Of a stretch of 64,000 bases of DNA, positions 34,740 through 44,483 are shown in pieces. Origin of the DNA: Pelagibacterales bacterium SAG-MED50. Its GTDB lineage: Bacteria; Pseudomonadota; Alphaproteobacteria; Pelagibacterales; Pelagibacteraceae. The notes below the pieces were generated by a model, which had not been told where the DNA came from, searched no databases, and saw only the letters and a program-made list of their open reading frames with translations. Each line of letters begins with the position of its first letter. The first letter of the stretch is position 1. The stretch covers positions 1 to 64,000 of the forward strand of contig JACWER010000005.1 of NCBI GenBank assembly GCA_014653385.1, written 5' to 3'. Made by a program: the position numbers and the translations under genes.

Positions 34740-35633
34740 ATGGAATTACCAGTAGTTAATCATGAAGCTTATGTTGCGAAAATTGGTGATGATCATAAAT
34801 TCCCAATTAATAAATTTGGTGAACTCGCTAATTATTTGATAAATCAAAAAATTGTAAAAAAATTTCACAAACCATATCCATGCTCATTTGAAACTTTAAA
34901 TAGAGCTCATTCAGAAAATTATATAAATGACATAAAAAATAAAACTTTAGACAATAGTGGAATTAAAAAAATTGGCTTTCCATTAGTTGATAGTGTAGTT
35001 CAAAGATCTTTAGTTGCAACTGGAGGTACTGTTTTAGCTTCAAAACTTGCACTAAACCATGGGGTTGCTTGCAACACTGCTGGCGGCAGTCATCATGCAA
35101 ATTATAATGAAGGAGCTGGTTATTGTGTTTTTAATGATGTGGCAGTTGCTGCTCATTATTTATTAGATAGAGGTTTTGCTAATAGAATTTTAATCGTTGA
35201 TTTAGATGTTCATCAAGGAAATGGAACCTCAGAAATTTTTAAAGATAATAGACATGTATTTACTTTTAGTATGCATTCTAAAACTAATTATCCTGCAAAA
35301 AAATCAATTAGTGATTTAGATGTTGAGCTTGAAAATGATCTTGAAGATGATGCTTATTTAAAGACGCTTAAATTTTATTTAAATGAATTAAACAATGAAA
35401 ATTTTGACTTTGTTTTTTATATAGCAGGTGTTGATATTCATTTTAACGATCGATTAGGAAAATTAAAAATTTCTGATGAAGGCATAAGGGAAAGAGATGA
35501 ACTGATAGTTGAAAATTTTTTATCTAAAAGAATACCTATTTGTGGTGTTTTAGGTGGAGGATATAATAAAGATTTTAACAAATTAGTAGAATTACATTCC
35601 TTATTACATCAGTCTTGTGCTAAATTACTTTAA
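34740..35633 (+). CDS. Histone deacetylase-family amidohydrolase
   Basis: GGSHHANYNEGAGYCVFNDVAVAA, ILIVDLDVHQGNGTSEIF. Confidence 0.92.
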   Translation: MELPVVNHEAYVAKIGDDHKFPINKFGELANYLINQKIVKKFHKPYPCSFETLNRAHSENYINDIKNKTLDNSGIKKIGFPLVDSVVQRSLVATGGTVLASKLALNHGVACNTAGGSHHANYNEGAGYCVFNDVAVAAHYLLDRGFANRILIVDLDVHQGNGTSEIFKDNRHVFTFSMHSKTNYPAKKSISDLDVELENDLEDDAYLKTLKFYLNELNNENFDFVFYIAGVDIHFNDRLGKLKISDEGIRERDELIVENFLSKRIPICGVLGGGYNKDFNKLVELHSLLHQSCAKLL

Positions 35634-35636
35634 ATT

Positions 35637-36011
35637 ATGACTAAAAAGATTAATCCCAATCTAACTGAAGAACAAAAATCAGTTTTGTTTGATGAAGAAA
35701 CCGAACTTGCTGGTACAAGCAAATTAAATCATGAAAAAAGAGAAGGAAGTTTTCATTGTGCTAATTGTGGAGAAAAATTATTTGATTCAAATACTAAATA
35801 TGAAAGTGGTTCAGGTTGGCCATCTTTTTATCAATCACTTCCTGATGTATTTGAAACTAAAACTGATCATCATCTAGGTTATGCAAGAACAGAATATCAT
35901 TGTAAAAAATGTGGTGGGCACCATGGTCATATATTTGAAGATGGACCAAACCCAACTGGAAAAAGATATTGCAATAATGGAGTATGTTTGGTTTTTAAAC
36001 CTAAGAGTTGA
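35637..36011 (+). CDS. msrB: Peptide-methionine (R)-S-oxide reductase
   Basis: FHCANCGEKLFDSNTKYESGSGWPSFYQ...RYCNNGVCLVF. Confidence 0.96.
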   Translation: MTKKINPNLTEEQKSVLFDEETELAGTSKLNHEKREGSFHCANCGEKLFDSNTKYESGSGWPSFYQSLPDVFETKTDHHLGYARTEYHCKKCGGHHGHIFEDGPNPTGKRYCNNGVCLVFKPKS

Positions 36012-36014
36012 TAA

Positions 36015-37262
36015 TTGATAATAATGTTTGATGATATAGACAATCAAATTAAGTCAGCCAAAGAGATATTAAAAAAAAAATCAAAGGACTACATTCAAAA
36101 TTTTAATAATATCAAAAGATATATAGATATTGAAATCGAAGAAATCAAAAGATCTAAAGATTTAAACCAATCAATAATTCCTGAAATAAATTTTGATAGT
36201 ATTGAGGGTAATAATGAAGAATTAATTAAAAAGGTAAAACAAAGAGGATGTGTAATTGTTAGAAATGTATTTAACGAACAAGTAATAAATACTCTAAATA
36301 AAAAACTAGAAGAATATATAAATATCAATGATTATTTCACTGATCAAAAGAAGAAATCTGATTTAGATAAATACTTCAGTGACCTTAAATCTGGAAAACC
36401 TCAAATTTTTGGATTGTATTGGTCTAAAACACAAATAGAAATTAGACATTCTGAGCAAATGGCAAAAGTTAAAAAATGGCTCAATAATCTTTGGGTATAT
36501 GAAAATGACGAATACAAGGTTTTTGATCCTAATAGAGAATTATCTTATGCTGACAGAGTTAGAAGAAGAGAGCCAGGTGATGACACATTGGGATTATCTC
36601 CCCATTGTGATGCAGGATCTGTTGAAAGATGGACGGATAGTTCTTATCAAAAAATATATAAAGATATTTTTTCAGACAACTTTATAAATTATAATCCTTT
36701 TGATGCAAAGTATAGGGATAGAGTAATTGAATTTGAGTCACCTGCAGTTGCACATGTCTTTAGAACCTTTCAAGGTTGGACAGCTTTAACTGAGCAAGGT
36801 CCTAATGATGGCACCTTACAATTAATTCCGATTGCAAAAGGGATGGCTTATATTTTAACAAGAGCTTTACTTGATGATGTATCTGAAAATGAATTATGCG
36901 GCTCAAAACTTGGCAAAGCTTTATCGGTAAATAAAGAATATCATGAATTACTTTTAAAAGGTTTGGTTTCAATTCCAAAAATGAGACCAGGAGACACGAT
37001 TTGGTGGCATCCAGATGTCGTTCATGCTGTTGAGGATAAACATTTGGGAAAAAAATATTCTAATGTTGTTTACGTTGGTGCAACCCCATACTGTAAAAAA
37101 AACCTTGATTATACAGTAAAACAAACAAAAAAATTTTTAGAAGGTAGGAGTCCACCAGATTTTGCGCCAGAAGATTATGAAATTAATTATAATGGTAGAG
37201 TAAAATTAGAAAATCTAAGTTCTTTAGCAAAAAAACAATTAGTTTTAGAAGATAGTAATTAA
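36015..37262 (+). CDS. DUF1479 family protein (putative Fe/2OG oxygenase, YbiU-like)
   Basis: GDDTLGLSPHCDAGSVERWTDSSYQKIYKDIFS...RPGDTIWWHPDVVHAVED. Confidence 0.8.
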   Translation: MIIMFDDIDNQIKSAKEILKKKSKDYIQNFNNIKRYIDIEIEEIKRSKDLNQSIIPEINFDSIEGNNEELIKKVKQRGCVIVRNVFNEQVINTLNKKLEEYININDYFTDQKKKSDLDKYFSDLKSGKPQIFGLYWSKTQIEIRHSEQMAKVKKWLNNLWVYENDEYKVFDPNRELSYADRVRRREPGDDTLGLSPHCDAGSVERWTDSSYQKIYKDIFSDNFINYNPFDAKYRDRVIEFESPAVAHVFRTFQGWTALTEQGPNDGTLQLIPIAKGMAYILTRALLDDVSENELCGSKLGKALSVNKEYHELLLKGLVSIPKMRPGDTIWWHPDVVHAVEDKHLGKKYSNVVYVGATPYCKKNLDYTVKQTKKFLEGRSPPDFAPEDYEINYNGRVKLENLSSLAKKQLVLEDSN

Positions 37263-37517
37263 TTATTTAAGAAGATCTTGTAGTTTATTTTCTTTTTCTA
37301 AGGCTCTAGTTTCATCATAACCACCAATGTGCTGATCATCAAAAAAAATTTGAGGAATAGTTCTCTTTCCGTTAGCTTTTTTAATCATTTCATCCATTGC
37401 CCCATCAACAGTTGCAATGTTAATCTCTTTATATTCAACATTGTTTCTAGTTAATAATCTTTTCGCAGCATCACAATAATTGCAAAGTGGACCTGTGTAG
37501 ATTGTTACTGATTTCAT
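37263..37517 (-). CDS. grxC: Glutaredoxin 3
   Basis: VTIYTGPLCNYCDAAKRLLTRNNVEYKEINI, TIPQIFFDDQHIGGYD. Confidence 0.95.
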   Translation of the reverse strand: MKSVTIYTGPLCNYCDAAKRLLTRNNVEYKEINIATVDGAMDEMIKKANGKRTIPQIFFDDQHIGGYDETRALEKENKLQDLLK

Positions 37518-37520
37518 ATC

Positions 37521-37817
37521 TTATAAATAGTCATTCTTTTTAATTTTGCTAGTTATTTCTTTTCTAGAATACTCAAATTTTTTTCTATGTTTAATACTTT
37601 TTTGATTAACCCTTTTTCTCCATAATCTAAATGAAACAGGTTTTACCGATCTTCGCATAATCTTAATTACTTCAGATTCAGTCTTTCCAGTTTTTTTTTC
37701 TATTTCTTCAAAAGTGATCCTATCAGCCCAAGCAGCCCATATGACCCAATCTGGGTCATTCACTTCTGGTTCTGGATTTTTGACCCTGGTGATCGGGGTG
37801 TGACCTTTTTTTTTCAT
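37521..37817 (-). CDS. DUF2805/TIGR03643 family protein
   Basis: DPDWVIWAAWADRITFEEIEKKTGKTESEVIKIMRRSVKPVSFRLWRKRV. Confidence 0.8.
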   Translation of the reverse strand: MKKKGHTPITRVKNPEPEVNDPDWVIWAAWADRITFEEIEKKTGKTESEVIKIMRRSVKPVSFRLWRKRVNQKSIKHRKKFEYSRKEITSKIKKNDYL

Positions 37818-37881
37818 AAATCCTTTATATTTGAAAAAAATGATTAATGCATTTTTTTTAGATCATGATATTATAATAATT

Positions 37882-37928
37882 GATAGTCCATCTTAGCCAT
37901 CTTTAGCTCCCGGTTTTTTTGGACTATC
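37882..37928 (+). promoter_or_regulatory. Candidate structured RNA/leader upstream of LysE-family gene
   Basis: 9-bp closing stem GATAGTCCA (37882-37890)/TGGACTATC (37920-37928), inner AGCC/GGTT pairing, locally GC-rich; ends about 10 nt before the ATG at 37938. Confidence 0.45.
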
Positions 37929-37937
37929 TTCTATAAA

Positions 37938-38552
37938 ATGTACCCCCTAAATTATTTTTTATTTTTACAAATAATTTTATTTTTATTCATCACTCCAGGT
38001 ACACCCAGAATTGTAATAATTTCTTATTCTATGAATTACGGAATTCAAAGATGTATCTGGACTGCATTAGGAGATGTGACAGCGAATATTATTCAAGCAA
38101 CTTTAGTAATTTTTGTAATAGGATCTTTTTTTGTTGATAATCCAAATTTTCTAAATATTTTTAAATGGATTGGAATAGCCTACATCTTATATCTTGCATA
38201 TGATCTTTATAAATCAAAACCAAAAGATATAAGCTCAGATAATGTTTCATCAAAAAGTTTATTCTCATTTTATAGAGATGGCTTTTTAGTTGCAGGTACA
38301 AGCCCAAAGGCTTGGATGTTTTTTCCCTTAATATTTCCTCAATTTATTGATTTTAGTGCAAATTATATTGCTCAATTTTTTATTTTGATCACAACTTATG
38401 TTGTTTTGGATTTTTTATCCTTAATTGCTTATGCAGTGCTTGCTAGAAAATTAATTATTTGGATTAAAGCTAATCCCAAAGTTATTAATACAATTTCAGC
38501 GTGCGTACTAATAATAATTGCAATTATCATAGCTTTTATTCAAAAGTATTAG
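37938..38552 (+). CDS. LysE family translocator
   Basis: FITPGTPRIVIISYSMNYGIQRCIWTALGDVTANIIQATLV; AGTSPKAWMFF. Confidence 0.85.
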   Translation: MYPLNYFLFLQIILFLFITPGTPRIVIISYSMNYGIQRCIWTALGDVTANIIQATLVIFVIGSFFVDNPNFLNIFKWIGIAYILYLAYDLYKSKPKDISSDNVSSKSLFSFYRDGFLVAGTSPKAWMFFPLIFPQFIDFSANYIAQFFILITTYVVLDFLSLIAYAVLARKLIIWIKANPKVINTISACVLIIIAIIIAFIQKY

Positions 38553-38639
38553 GTCACAATACATAATACCACCTTGTTTATTGATCAATTTCGGGATTAA
38601 ATTAGTTTTTAAATTTAAAAAATAGTAAAGGAAAATAAA

Positions 38640-39875
38640 ATGAAACTAAATAAAATAATCTTAAGTTTTATTTCTGCATTAGCAATTTTATTATCTTCAT
38701 CAGCGACATCTTTTGCAAAAGTTGTAGGTGATAAGATAGTTTTAGGGTCTGCTATTTCGTTAACTGGTAAATACTCATCTAACGGCGTTCATACACAGAA
38801 TGGTTACAACATGGCTGTGGATAGAATTAATAGCATGGGTGGAGTTAAAGTTGGTGGAAAAACTTATAAGTTTGAAATCATTTATTACGATGATGAGTCA
38901 AACCCTAAGAGAGCAGCTCAGCTTGCAGAAAGATTAATTTCACAAGATGGTGTTGAATACATGCTTGGACCATACAGTTCAGGTTTAACAAAAGCAATCG
39001 CACCTGTAACAGAGAAATATGGAGTTCCAATGGTTGAAGCCAATGGAGCATCTAGATCTCTATTTACTAAAGGGTACAAATATCTGTTTGCAGTGCTTGC
39101 ACCAGCAAACTTATATCTTGATGTAGCTATAGATTTGGCAGTTGAAAAAAATGGTGGTAAACCAGTTTCAGTTGCAATGGCTTTTGAACAAGATGCTTTT
39201 TCACAAGATGTTAGATTAGGTGTTTTGGAAGCAATTGAGAGAACAGGATCTAAAAAAGTAATAGATGACAAGCTACCTAAAGAACTTAACGATATGGCAG
39301 CAACTTTAGCAAAAGTAAAAGCTGTTAAGCCAGATGTTCTTGTGGTTTCAGGTCATACTAAAGGTGCCTTAACAGCTATTAGACAAATTGCTGAAATGAA
39401 AGTTGATGTACCAATGCTTGCAATGACACACTGTGATGCTGCGAAATTATCAAAACAACATGGTAAAAATTCACAATATGCATTATGTGCTTCACAATGG
39501 CATAAAACATTAACTTACAAGGATGATTTCTTTAAAGATGGTATGACGTATGATGCTGACTTTAAAAAATTATTTGATTATGCACCACCATATCAAGCAG
39601 CTGAGTCTTCAGCAGCTTTATTGGTTTTTAAAGATGCATTTGAAAGAGCTAATTCTTTTGACAAAGTAAAAGTCAGAGATGCTCTTGCTGCTACAGATAT
39701 GCAAACTTTTTATGGAAACATAAAATTTGCAGCAGGTGGTCAGAATGTTGATAAGCCAATGGTGTTATTCCAAGTTATGTGTGATGGGGATAAATGTGAA
39801 AATAAAGTTGTAGCTCCTACTAAATGGGCTTCAGCTGAATTGATACATCCAATTCCTTCTTGGTCTAAAAGATAA
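38640..39875 (+). CDS. Branched-chain amino-acid (HAAT)-type ABC transporter substrate-binding protein
   Basis: Signal peptide; DKIVLGSAISLTGKYSSNGVHTQNGYNMAVDRINSMGG. Confidence 0.93.
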   Translation: MKLNKIILSFISALAILLSSSATSFAKVVGDKIVLGSAISLTGKYSSNGVHTQNGYNMAVDRINSMGGVKVGGKTYKFEIIYYDDESNPKRAAQLAERLISQDGVEYMLGPYSSGLTKAIAPVTEKYGVPMVEANGASRSLFTKGYKYLFAVLAPANLYLDVAIDLAVEKNGGKPVSVAMAFEQDAFSQDVRLGVLEAIERTGSKKVIDDKLPKELNDMAATLAKVKAVKPDVLVVSGHTKGALTAIRQIAEMKVDVPMLAMTHCDAAKLSKQHGKNSQYALCASQWHKTLTYKDDFFKDGMTYDADFKKLFDYAPPYQAAESSAALLVFKDAFERANSFDKVKVRDALAATDMQTFYGNIKFAAGGQNVDKPMVLFQVMCDGDKCENKVVAPTKWASAELIHPIPSWSKR

Positions 39876-39887
39876 TATCTAATATGT

Positions 39888-39919
39888 AAAATGCTCCCTA
39901 GTAATAGGGGGCATTTTTA
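39888..39919 (+). terminator. Terminator-like hairpin after SBP gene
   Basis: AAAATGCTCCCTA-GTAA-TAGGGGGCATTTTT, 13-bp stem with one G-T pair and T tract. Confidence 0.8.
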
Positions 39920-39961
39920 TATATAGAGTTTTAAATTTATTTATAAAGTTTCTAAAAATTT

Positions 39962-40855
39962 ATGGATCTACTTATATTTCAAGTACCAATATTAATGGTT
40001 CAAGCATCATTGGATGGAATATTACTTGGAATTTTGTTTGCACTTATAGCTTATGGTATGGCTCTTCAGTGGGGAGTAATGAATATAATAAATATTGCAC
40101 AAGGAGATTTAGTAATTCTTGGTGGCTATATTACTTATTTTATGTACCTTTCTGGGATACACCCTGCTTTAGGAGTAATAGTGGCTCCAGCCATAATGTA
40201 TTTTGTTGGTGTTGGTCTTTACAAATTAGTAATTAATAAAGTTGTAGATAGAGATTTATTTATCTCAATACTTGCAACATTTGGAATTAGCATACTTTTC
40301 ATGCAATTAATGAATTTTGCATTTGGTGCAGATGTTGTTCTGGCTAATTCTGAATTTGGAACAACTATGTTGTTTAATAACTCAGTTACATTACCAAATT
40401 CTAAATTATTCTCAGCGCTTATTAGTATTATTTTTGCAATAGGGCTTGTTGTTTATATGAAAAAATCAAAATTAGGTCGTGCAATTAGAGCTACTGCTCA
40501 AAACGCAAGAGCAGCTAAAATTTTAGGAGTTGATACTGAAAAAGTTTATGCAGCTACATTTGGAATTAATGCTGCACTTTGTGGTGTGGCAGGTTCATTA
40601 GTTGCTATTACATTTACAATACACCCATATATGGGACTACCTTATACAATTAGATCGTTTATGATCGTTATTATAGCGGGACTAGGAAATTTACCAGGGG
40701 TTGCTGTTTCAGGCATGGGTTTAGGAATGTTTGAAGAATTTGCTGATTATATTCTAGGAACAGAATTTAGAATTGGCTCGGTATTCTTATTATTAGTTTT
40801 AATTTTAGTTTATCGGAGATTTAAACTTTCTAAAAAAAGAGAGTATTTAAAATGA
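39962..40855 (+). CDS. HAAT ABC transporter permease (LivH-like)
   Basis: GILLGILFALIAYGMALQWGVMNIINIAQGDLVILGGY. Confidence 0.93.
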   Translation: MDLLIFQVPILMVQASLDGILLGILFALIAYGMALQWGVMNIINIAQGDLVILGGYITYFMYLSGIHPALGVIVAPAIMYFVGVGLYKLVINKVVDRDLFISILATFGISILFMQLMNFAFGADVVLANSEFGTTMLFNNSVTLPNSKLFSALISIIFAIGLVVYMKKSKLGRAIRATAQNARAAKILGVDTEKVYAATFGINAALCGVAGSLVAITFTIHPYMGLPYTIRSFMIVIIAGLGNLPGVAVSGMGLGMFEEFADYILGTEFRIGSVFLLLVLILVYRRFKLSKKREYLK

Positions 40856-41904
40856 AAAATAATAATATCATTTTATATGCTGCAATATTAATTTTTGGTG
40901 TACTTGCACCATTCATACTACCAGCATTCAAGGTACAATTATCTATTCTTTGTATATTAATTGTCTTAGCATTAACTTGGAATATCCAAGGTGGTGAAAT
41001 GGGTTACAACTCTTTTGGAAATATTCTTTTTTATGGTCTTGGTATGTATATTTGTGCTTCAGTTCAAGTAGGTATGTTTTTTCCATTAGCTGAATGGACT
41101 GAAAGTGGAGGGGAAAAAACTTTCGTACATTCACCGACTCAGTTTTTTCAAGGTATGGCATTCGGACTTCTTGCTGCAGCAATTGTACCAACAATAGTTG
41201 CTGGCTTAATTGGTTATTCAATTTTAGGTTTAAGAGGACACTATTTTGCAATTTGCACATTAGGTTTAGGTGTAGCTGCTGGTGAAATATCAGGTGGAAT
41301 TGAAATTATTGGAGCAGGACAAGGGTTTACAACTCCTCCATTCCCAGATGTTGGAAGCTTAGAGTCGAGAGGACAATTTTTTTATTTTTTAAGCTTTATA
41401 GTTCTTGTGTTAACTTTTATTGCAGTAAAATCAGTATACTCAACTCGATTTAAATTAGTTCTTAATGCAATAAGAGATAATGAGGATAAAGCTGAAGCAA
41501 TGGGCATTCAAACAATGAAATATAAGATTATTGGTTGGATGATATCAGCTTTCTTCTGTGGCTTAGCTGGGGGTATCATGGGTGGATTAGTTGGTTATAT
41601 AGACTCTACTGATGTAGCTTTTGATGGAAGAGAAATGGGTGTGTTCATGGTTTTGATGGCAATACTTGGTGGTAAAGGAACTTTATGGGGACCTGTTATT
41701 GGCGCAACTTTATTTCACTTATTTAAAGAGGGTTTTTGGACATACTTCTTGGGCTGGCAGTATGTTGCATTAGGCGTACTGATTGTCGTAATTGTAATTT
41801 ATTTCCCAGAAGGATTAATGGGATGGCTTAGAGAAAAATATCCAGAGAGATTTGGTGAAGTGGTAGATGAAGCGGATCGTAAAGCGCAGGTGGAATTAAA
41901 ATGA
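40852..41904 (+). CDS. HAAT ABC transporter permease (LivM-like)
   Basis: LALTWNIQGGEMGYNSFGNILFYGLGMY; AIRDNEDKAEAMGI. Confidence 0.93.
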   Translation: MKNNNIILYAAILIFGVLAPFILPAFKVQLSILCILIVLALTWNIQGGEMGYNSFGNILFYGLGMYICASVQVGMFFPLAEWTESGGEKTFVHSPTQFFQGMAFGLLAAAIVPTIVAGLIGYSILGLRGHYFAICTLGLGVAAGEISGGIEIIGAGQGFTTPPFPDVGSLESRGQFFYFLSFIVLVLTFIAVKSVYSTRFKLVLNAIRDNEDKAEAMGIQTMKYKIIGWMISAFFCGLAGGIMGGLVGYIDSTDVAFDGREMGVFMVLMAILGGKGTLWGPVIGATLFHLFKEGFWTYFLGWQYVALGVLIVVIVIYFPEGLMGWLREKYPERFGEVVDEADRKAQVELK

Positions 41905-42641
41905 CCATCTTAGAAGTAAATAATGTCAGCAAATCTTTTGGAGGTGTAAAAGCCAATGTTGATATTTCAATGTCTGTTGAAAAAGGAAAAATTGTTGGTT
42001 TAATTGGGCCAAATGGATCAGGTAAAACAACTTTATTTAACTCAATTGTTGGCACATATCCTATAGACAATGGATCTATAAAATTTAATGACAAAGAAGT
42101 ATCTGAGCTACCAGTTCCTGTAATAGCAAAATTAGGTCTACTTAGAACATTTCAACAAACAAGAATTTATGGAAAATTAAATTGTATAGACAATATGCTA
42201 ATCAGTCATAAAGGAAGTGATGAGAGTTTGATCAAGATATTCTCCAAAATTCCTCAAGATCTAACAGATAAAGCGGAAAATTTATTAAGTTTCGTTGGCC
42301 TGTATCAAAAAAGAAAATTGAGAGCAGGAGATTTGTCTTTTGGTCAACAAAAACTACTAGAGCTTGCAATGGCTTTAATGAATGAGCCAGAAATGCTTTT
42401 ATTAGACGAGCCAACAGCTGGAATAAATCCAACTTTAATTAATGGAATTATAGATAGATTAATTAAAGTAAATCAAGACTTTGGTATCACACTCTTGGTT
42501 ATCGAACACAATATGAAAGTGATCATGCAACTTGCTGAAGACATTTTTTGTCTAGCACATGGAAAGATGTTAGCTAATGGCACTCCAGATGAAATTAAAA
42601 ATGATAAGCGAGTAATAGATGCTTATCTGGGAGCACAATAA
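41901..42641 (+). CDS. HAAT ABC transporter ATPase (LivG-like)
   Basis: GLIGPNGSGKTTLFN, LSFGQQKLLELAMAL. Confidence 0.94.
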   Translation: MTILEVNNVSKSFGGVKANVDISMSVEKGKIVGLIGPNGSGKTTLFNSIVGTYPIDNGSIKFNDKEVSELPVPVIAKLGLLRTFQQTRIYGKLNCIDNMLISHKGSDESLIKIFSKIPQDLTDKAENLLSFVGLYQKRKLRAGDLSFGQQKLLELAMALMNEPEMLLLDEPTAGINPTLINGIIDRLIKVNQDFGITLLVIEHNMKVIMQLAEDIFCLAHGKMLANGTPDEIKNDKRVIDAYLGAQ

Positions 42642-43426
42642 TGTCAAATCAATATGAAGTATTAGGAAAAGCTCCAACTCCAGAAGATTTAAAAAAATTA
42701 TCTCCAAATGAAATTCATTTAACAATCAAAAATTTAAATGCTGGTTATGGAAAAATGGAAATTCTTCATGATTTTGATTTAAATGTAAGTAAAGCTCAAT
42801 CACTATGTTTGATTGGACCAAATGGTGCAGGTAAATCAACTATACTTCATTCAATATATGGATTTACAAATATATTTTCAGGACAAATAGAAATAGATGG
42901 AAAAGAAATTACCAGCTTAACTCCCGCTCAAAAACTTACATCATGTGGAATTGCTTATATACTTCAAGATAATTCTGTTTTCCCAGATATGACTGTCGAA
43001 GAAAATCTATTGATGGGTGGTTATTCCAAAGAAAATACTGAGGAATCTTATCAAGAAGCTGAAAGAATTTTTGAAAAATATGAAAGATTAAGAAACAGGA
43101 GAAATCAACCTGCTAAAGTTTTATCTGGTGGAGAAAGAAGACTTTTAGAAATCTCTAGAGCATTAGTCATGAAACCATCAGTTCTATTAGTTGACGAACC
43201 TTCAATTGGATTAGAGCCAAGATATATAGATATGGTTTTTGAAATTTTAAGAGATCTTCAACAAAATGAAAAAAAAACAATAATACTTGTTGAACAAAAT
43301 GCAAAGAAAGGTCTAGAGTTTGCTGACATTGGTTATGTTTTGGTGTCAGGACAAACTGCCATTGCTGGAAAGGGAAATGATTTATTGGAAAATCCAGACG
43401 TAGGTAGGCTATTTCTTGGTGGCTAA
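42641..43426 (+). CDS. HAAT ABC transporter ATPase (LivF-like) with N-terminal extension
   Basis: LIGPNGAGKSTILHSIYG, LSGGERRLLEISRALV. Confidence 0.94.
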   Translation: MSNQYEVLGKAPTPEDLKKLSPNEIHLTIKNLNAGYGKMEILHDFDLNVSKAQSLCLIGPNGAGKSTILHSIYGFTNIFSGQIEIDGKEITSLTPAQKLTSCGIAYILQDNSVFPDMTVEENLLMGGYSKENTEESYQEAERIFEKYERLRNRRNQPAKVLSGGERRLLEISRALVMKPSVLLVDEPSIGLEPRYIDMVFEILRDLQQNEKKTIILVEQNAKKGLEFADIGYVLVSGQTAIAGKGNDLLENPDVGRLFLGG

Positions 43427-44130
43427 TGATTAATAAAGAGTTTTTTCTCAAAGGTTATAAATCCATATTAAAGCATGATAGCCCAGCTATTGCATTAGGA
43501 TGCTGTTTTATTGCTATTGGAGCTTTACTTAAAAATTTAGGATTTAATATTCAAGAAAGTATCTTTTCTACAATGTTAACTTATGCTTTACCAGGTTCTT
43601 TGGTAATGGCAGAGTCATTATTAGTTGGTGCATCTTTGCTAAATATTTTTTTAGCTGTTTGGTTTGTAAATGCCCGACTTTATCCAATGGCCGTATCACT
43701 ATTTCCTTTGATGATGCATGAAAGTCAACCAAAGTGGAAATATTATTTTTCATGTCATTTCATTGCTGTTTCAGCATGGTTAATTATGAAAAGCAACTAC
43801 AAATCCATACCTAAAGAACAACGAATTGATTATTGGATTGGAATTGGCAGTGCTACATGGAGTATTGCGGTAATTGGAACTTTTATTGGTTTTTTTTCCT
43901 CAGATTATCTAAATAAAGATTTGATGATGGGATTAGCAATTTTAAATCCTATCTATTTTTTATGCATGATGGTTGGCGCTTCTAAAACTATACAAGTTAC
44001 CTTATCAGTTGTACTTGGATTAGTGTTAGGACCCATTTTTTATTTTTTAACACCAGAGTGGTCAATTTTATTAGGTGGATTGGTTGGTGGTACAATCGCA
44101 TATTTGATTGGGGAATTAAATGTCAGCTAA
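43426..44130 (+). CDS. azlC: AzlC family branched-chain amino-acid exporter component
   Basis: GCCFIAIGALLKNLGFNIQESIFSTMLTYALPGSLVMAESLLVGASLLNIFLAVWFVNARLYPMAVSLFP; paired with AzlD. Confidence 0.85.
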   Translation: MINKEFFLKGYKSILKHDSPAIALGCCFIAIGALLKNLGFNIQESIFSTMLTYALPGSLVMAESLLVGASLLNIFLAVWFVNARLYPMAVSLFPLMMHESQPKWKYYFSCHFIAVSAWLIMKSNYKSIPKEQRIDYWIGIGSATWSIAVIGTFIGFFSSDYLNKDLMMGLAILNPIYFLCMMVGASKTIQVTLSVVLGLVLGPIFYFLTPEWSILLGGLVGGTIAYLIGELNVS

Positions 44131-44443
44131 TATTGTTTATGCAATCCTTGTAACATCACTTGCAACTTTTCTATCAAGATTTTTAGGCGCGGTAAGCTCT
44201 GAAGGAATTAAAGAAACATCAAAATTATTTAAATGGTTCAATTGTTTAGCTTATGCAACATTAGCCGCATTGATTGCCAGAACAATTATTTTTCCTGTAG
44301 GTGTTTTGATTGATGCTAGTTATTTGAGTAGATTAGCTGTTGTAATTTTATCTTTAATTGTTTTTTTTATCTCAAAAAAAAACTATGTGTATCCAACTAT
44401 TTTTTCTGCTGTATGTATGGCAATTTTAAGCAATTATTTTTAA
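44120..44443 (+). CDS. azlD: AzlD family protein
   Basis: Small polytopic protein overlapping azlC: TSLATFLSRFLGAVSSEGI...LIARTIIFP. Confidence 0.8.
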   Translation: MSANIVYAILVTSLATFLSRFLGAVSSEGIKETSKLFKWFNCLAYATLAALIARTIIFPVGVLIDASYLSRLAVVILSLIVFFISKKNYVYPTIFSAVCMAILSNYF

Positions 44444-44483
44444 ATAAAATTGATTTATTTATTAAGTTAACTTAGAATTTGTT

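Noticed and set aside
37263-37817. Possible toxin-antitoxin pair (two small minus ORFs)
   Set aside because: They match glutaredoxin 3 and a DUF2805/TIGR03643 protein, not TA families.
38918-39271. 117-aa minus ORF inside the HAAT SBP gene
   Set aside because: Antisense to a clear SBP gene; no domain features.
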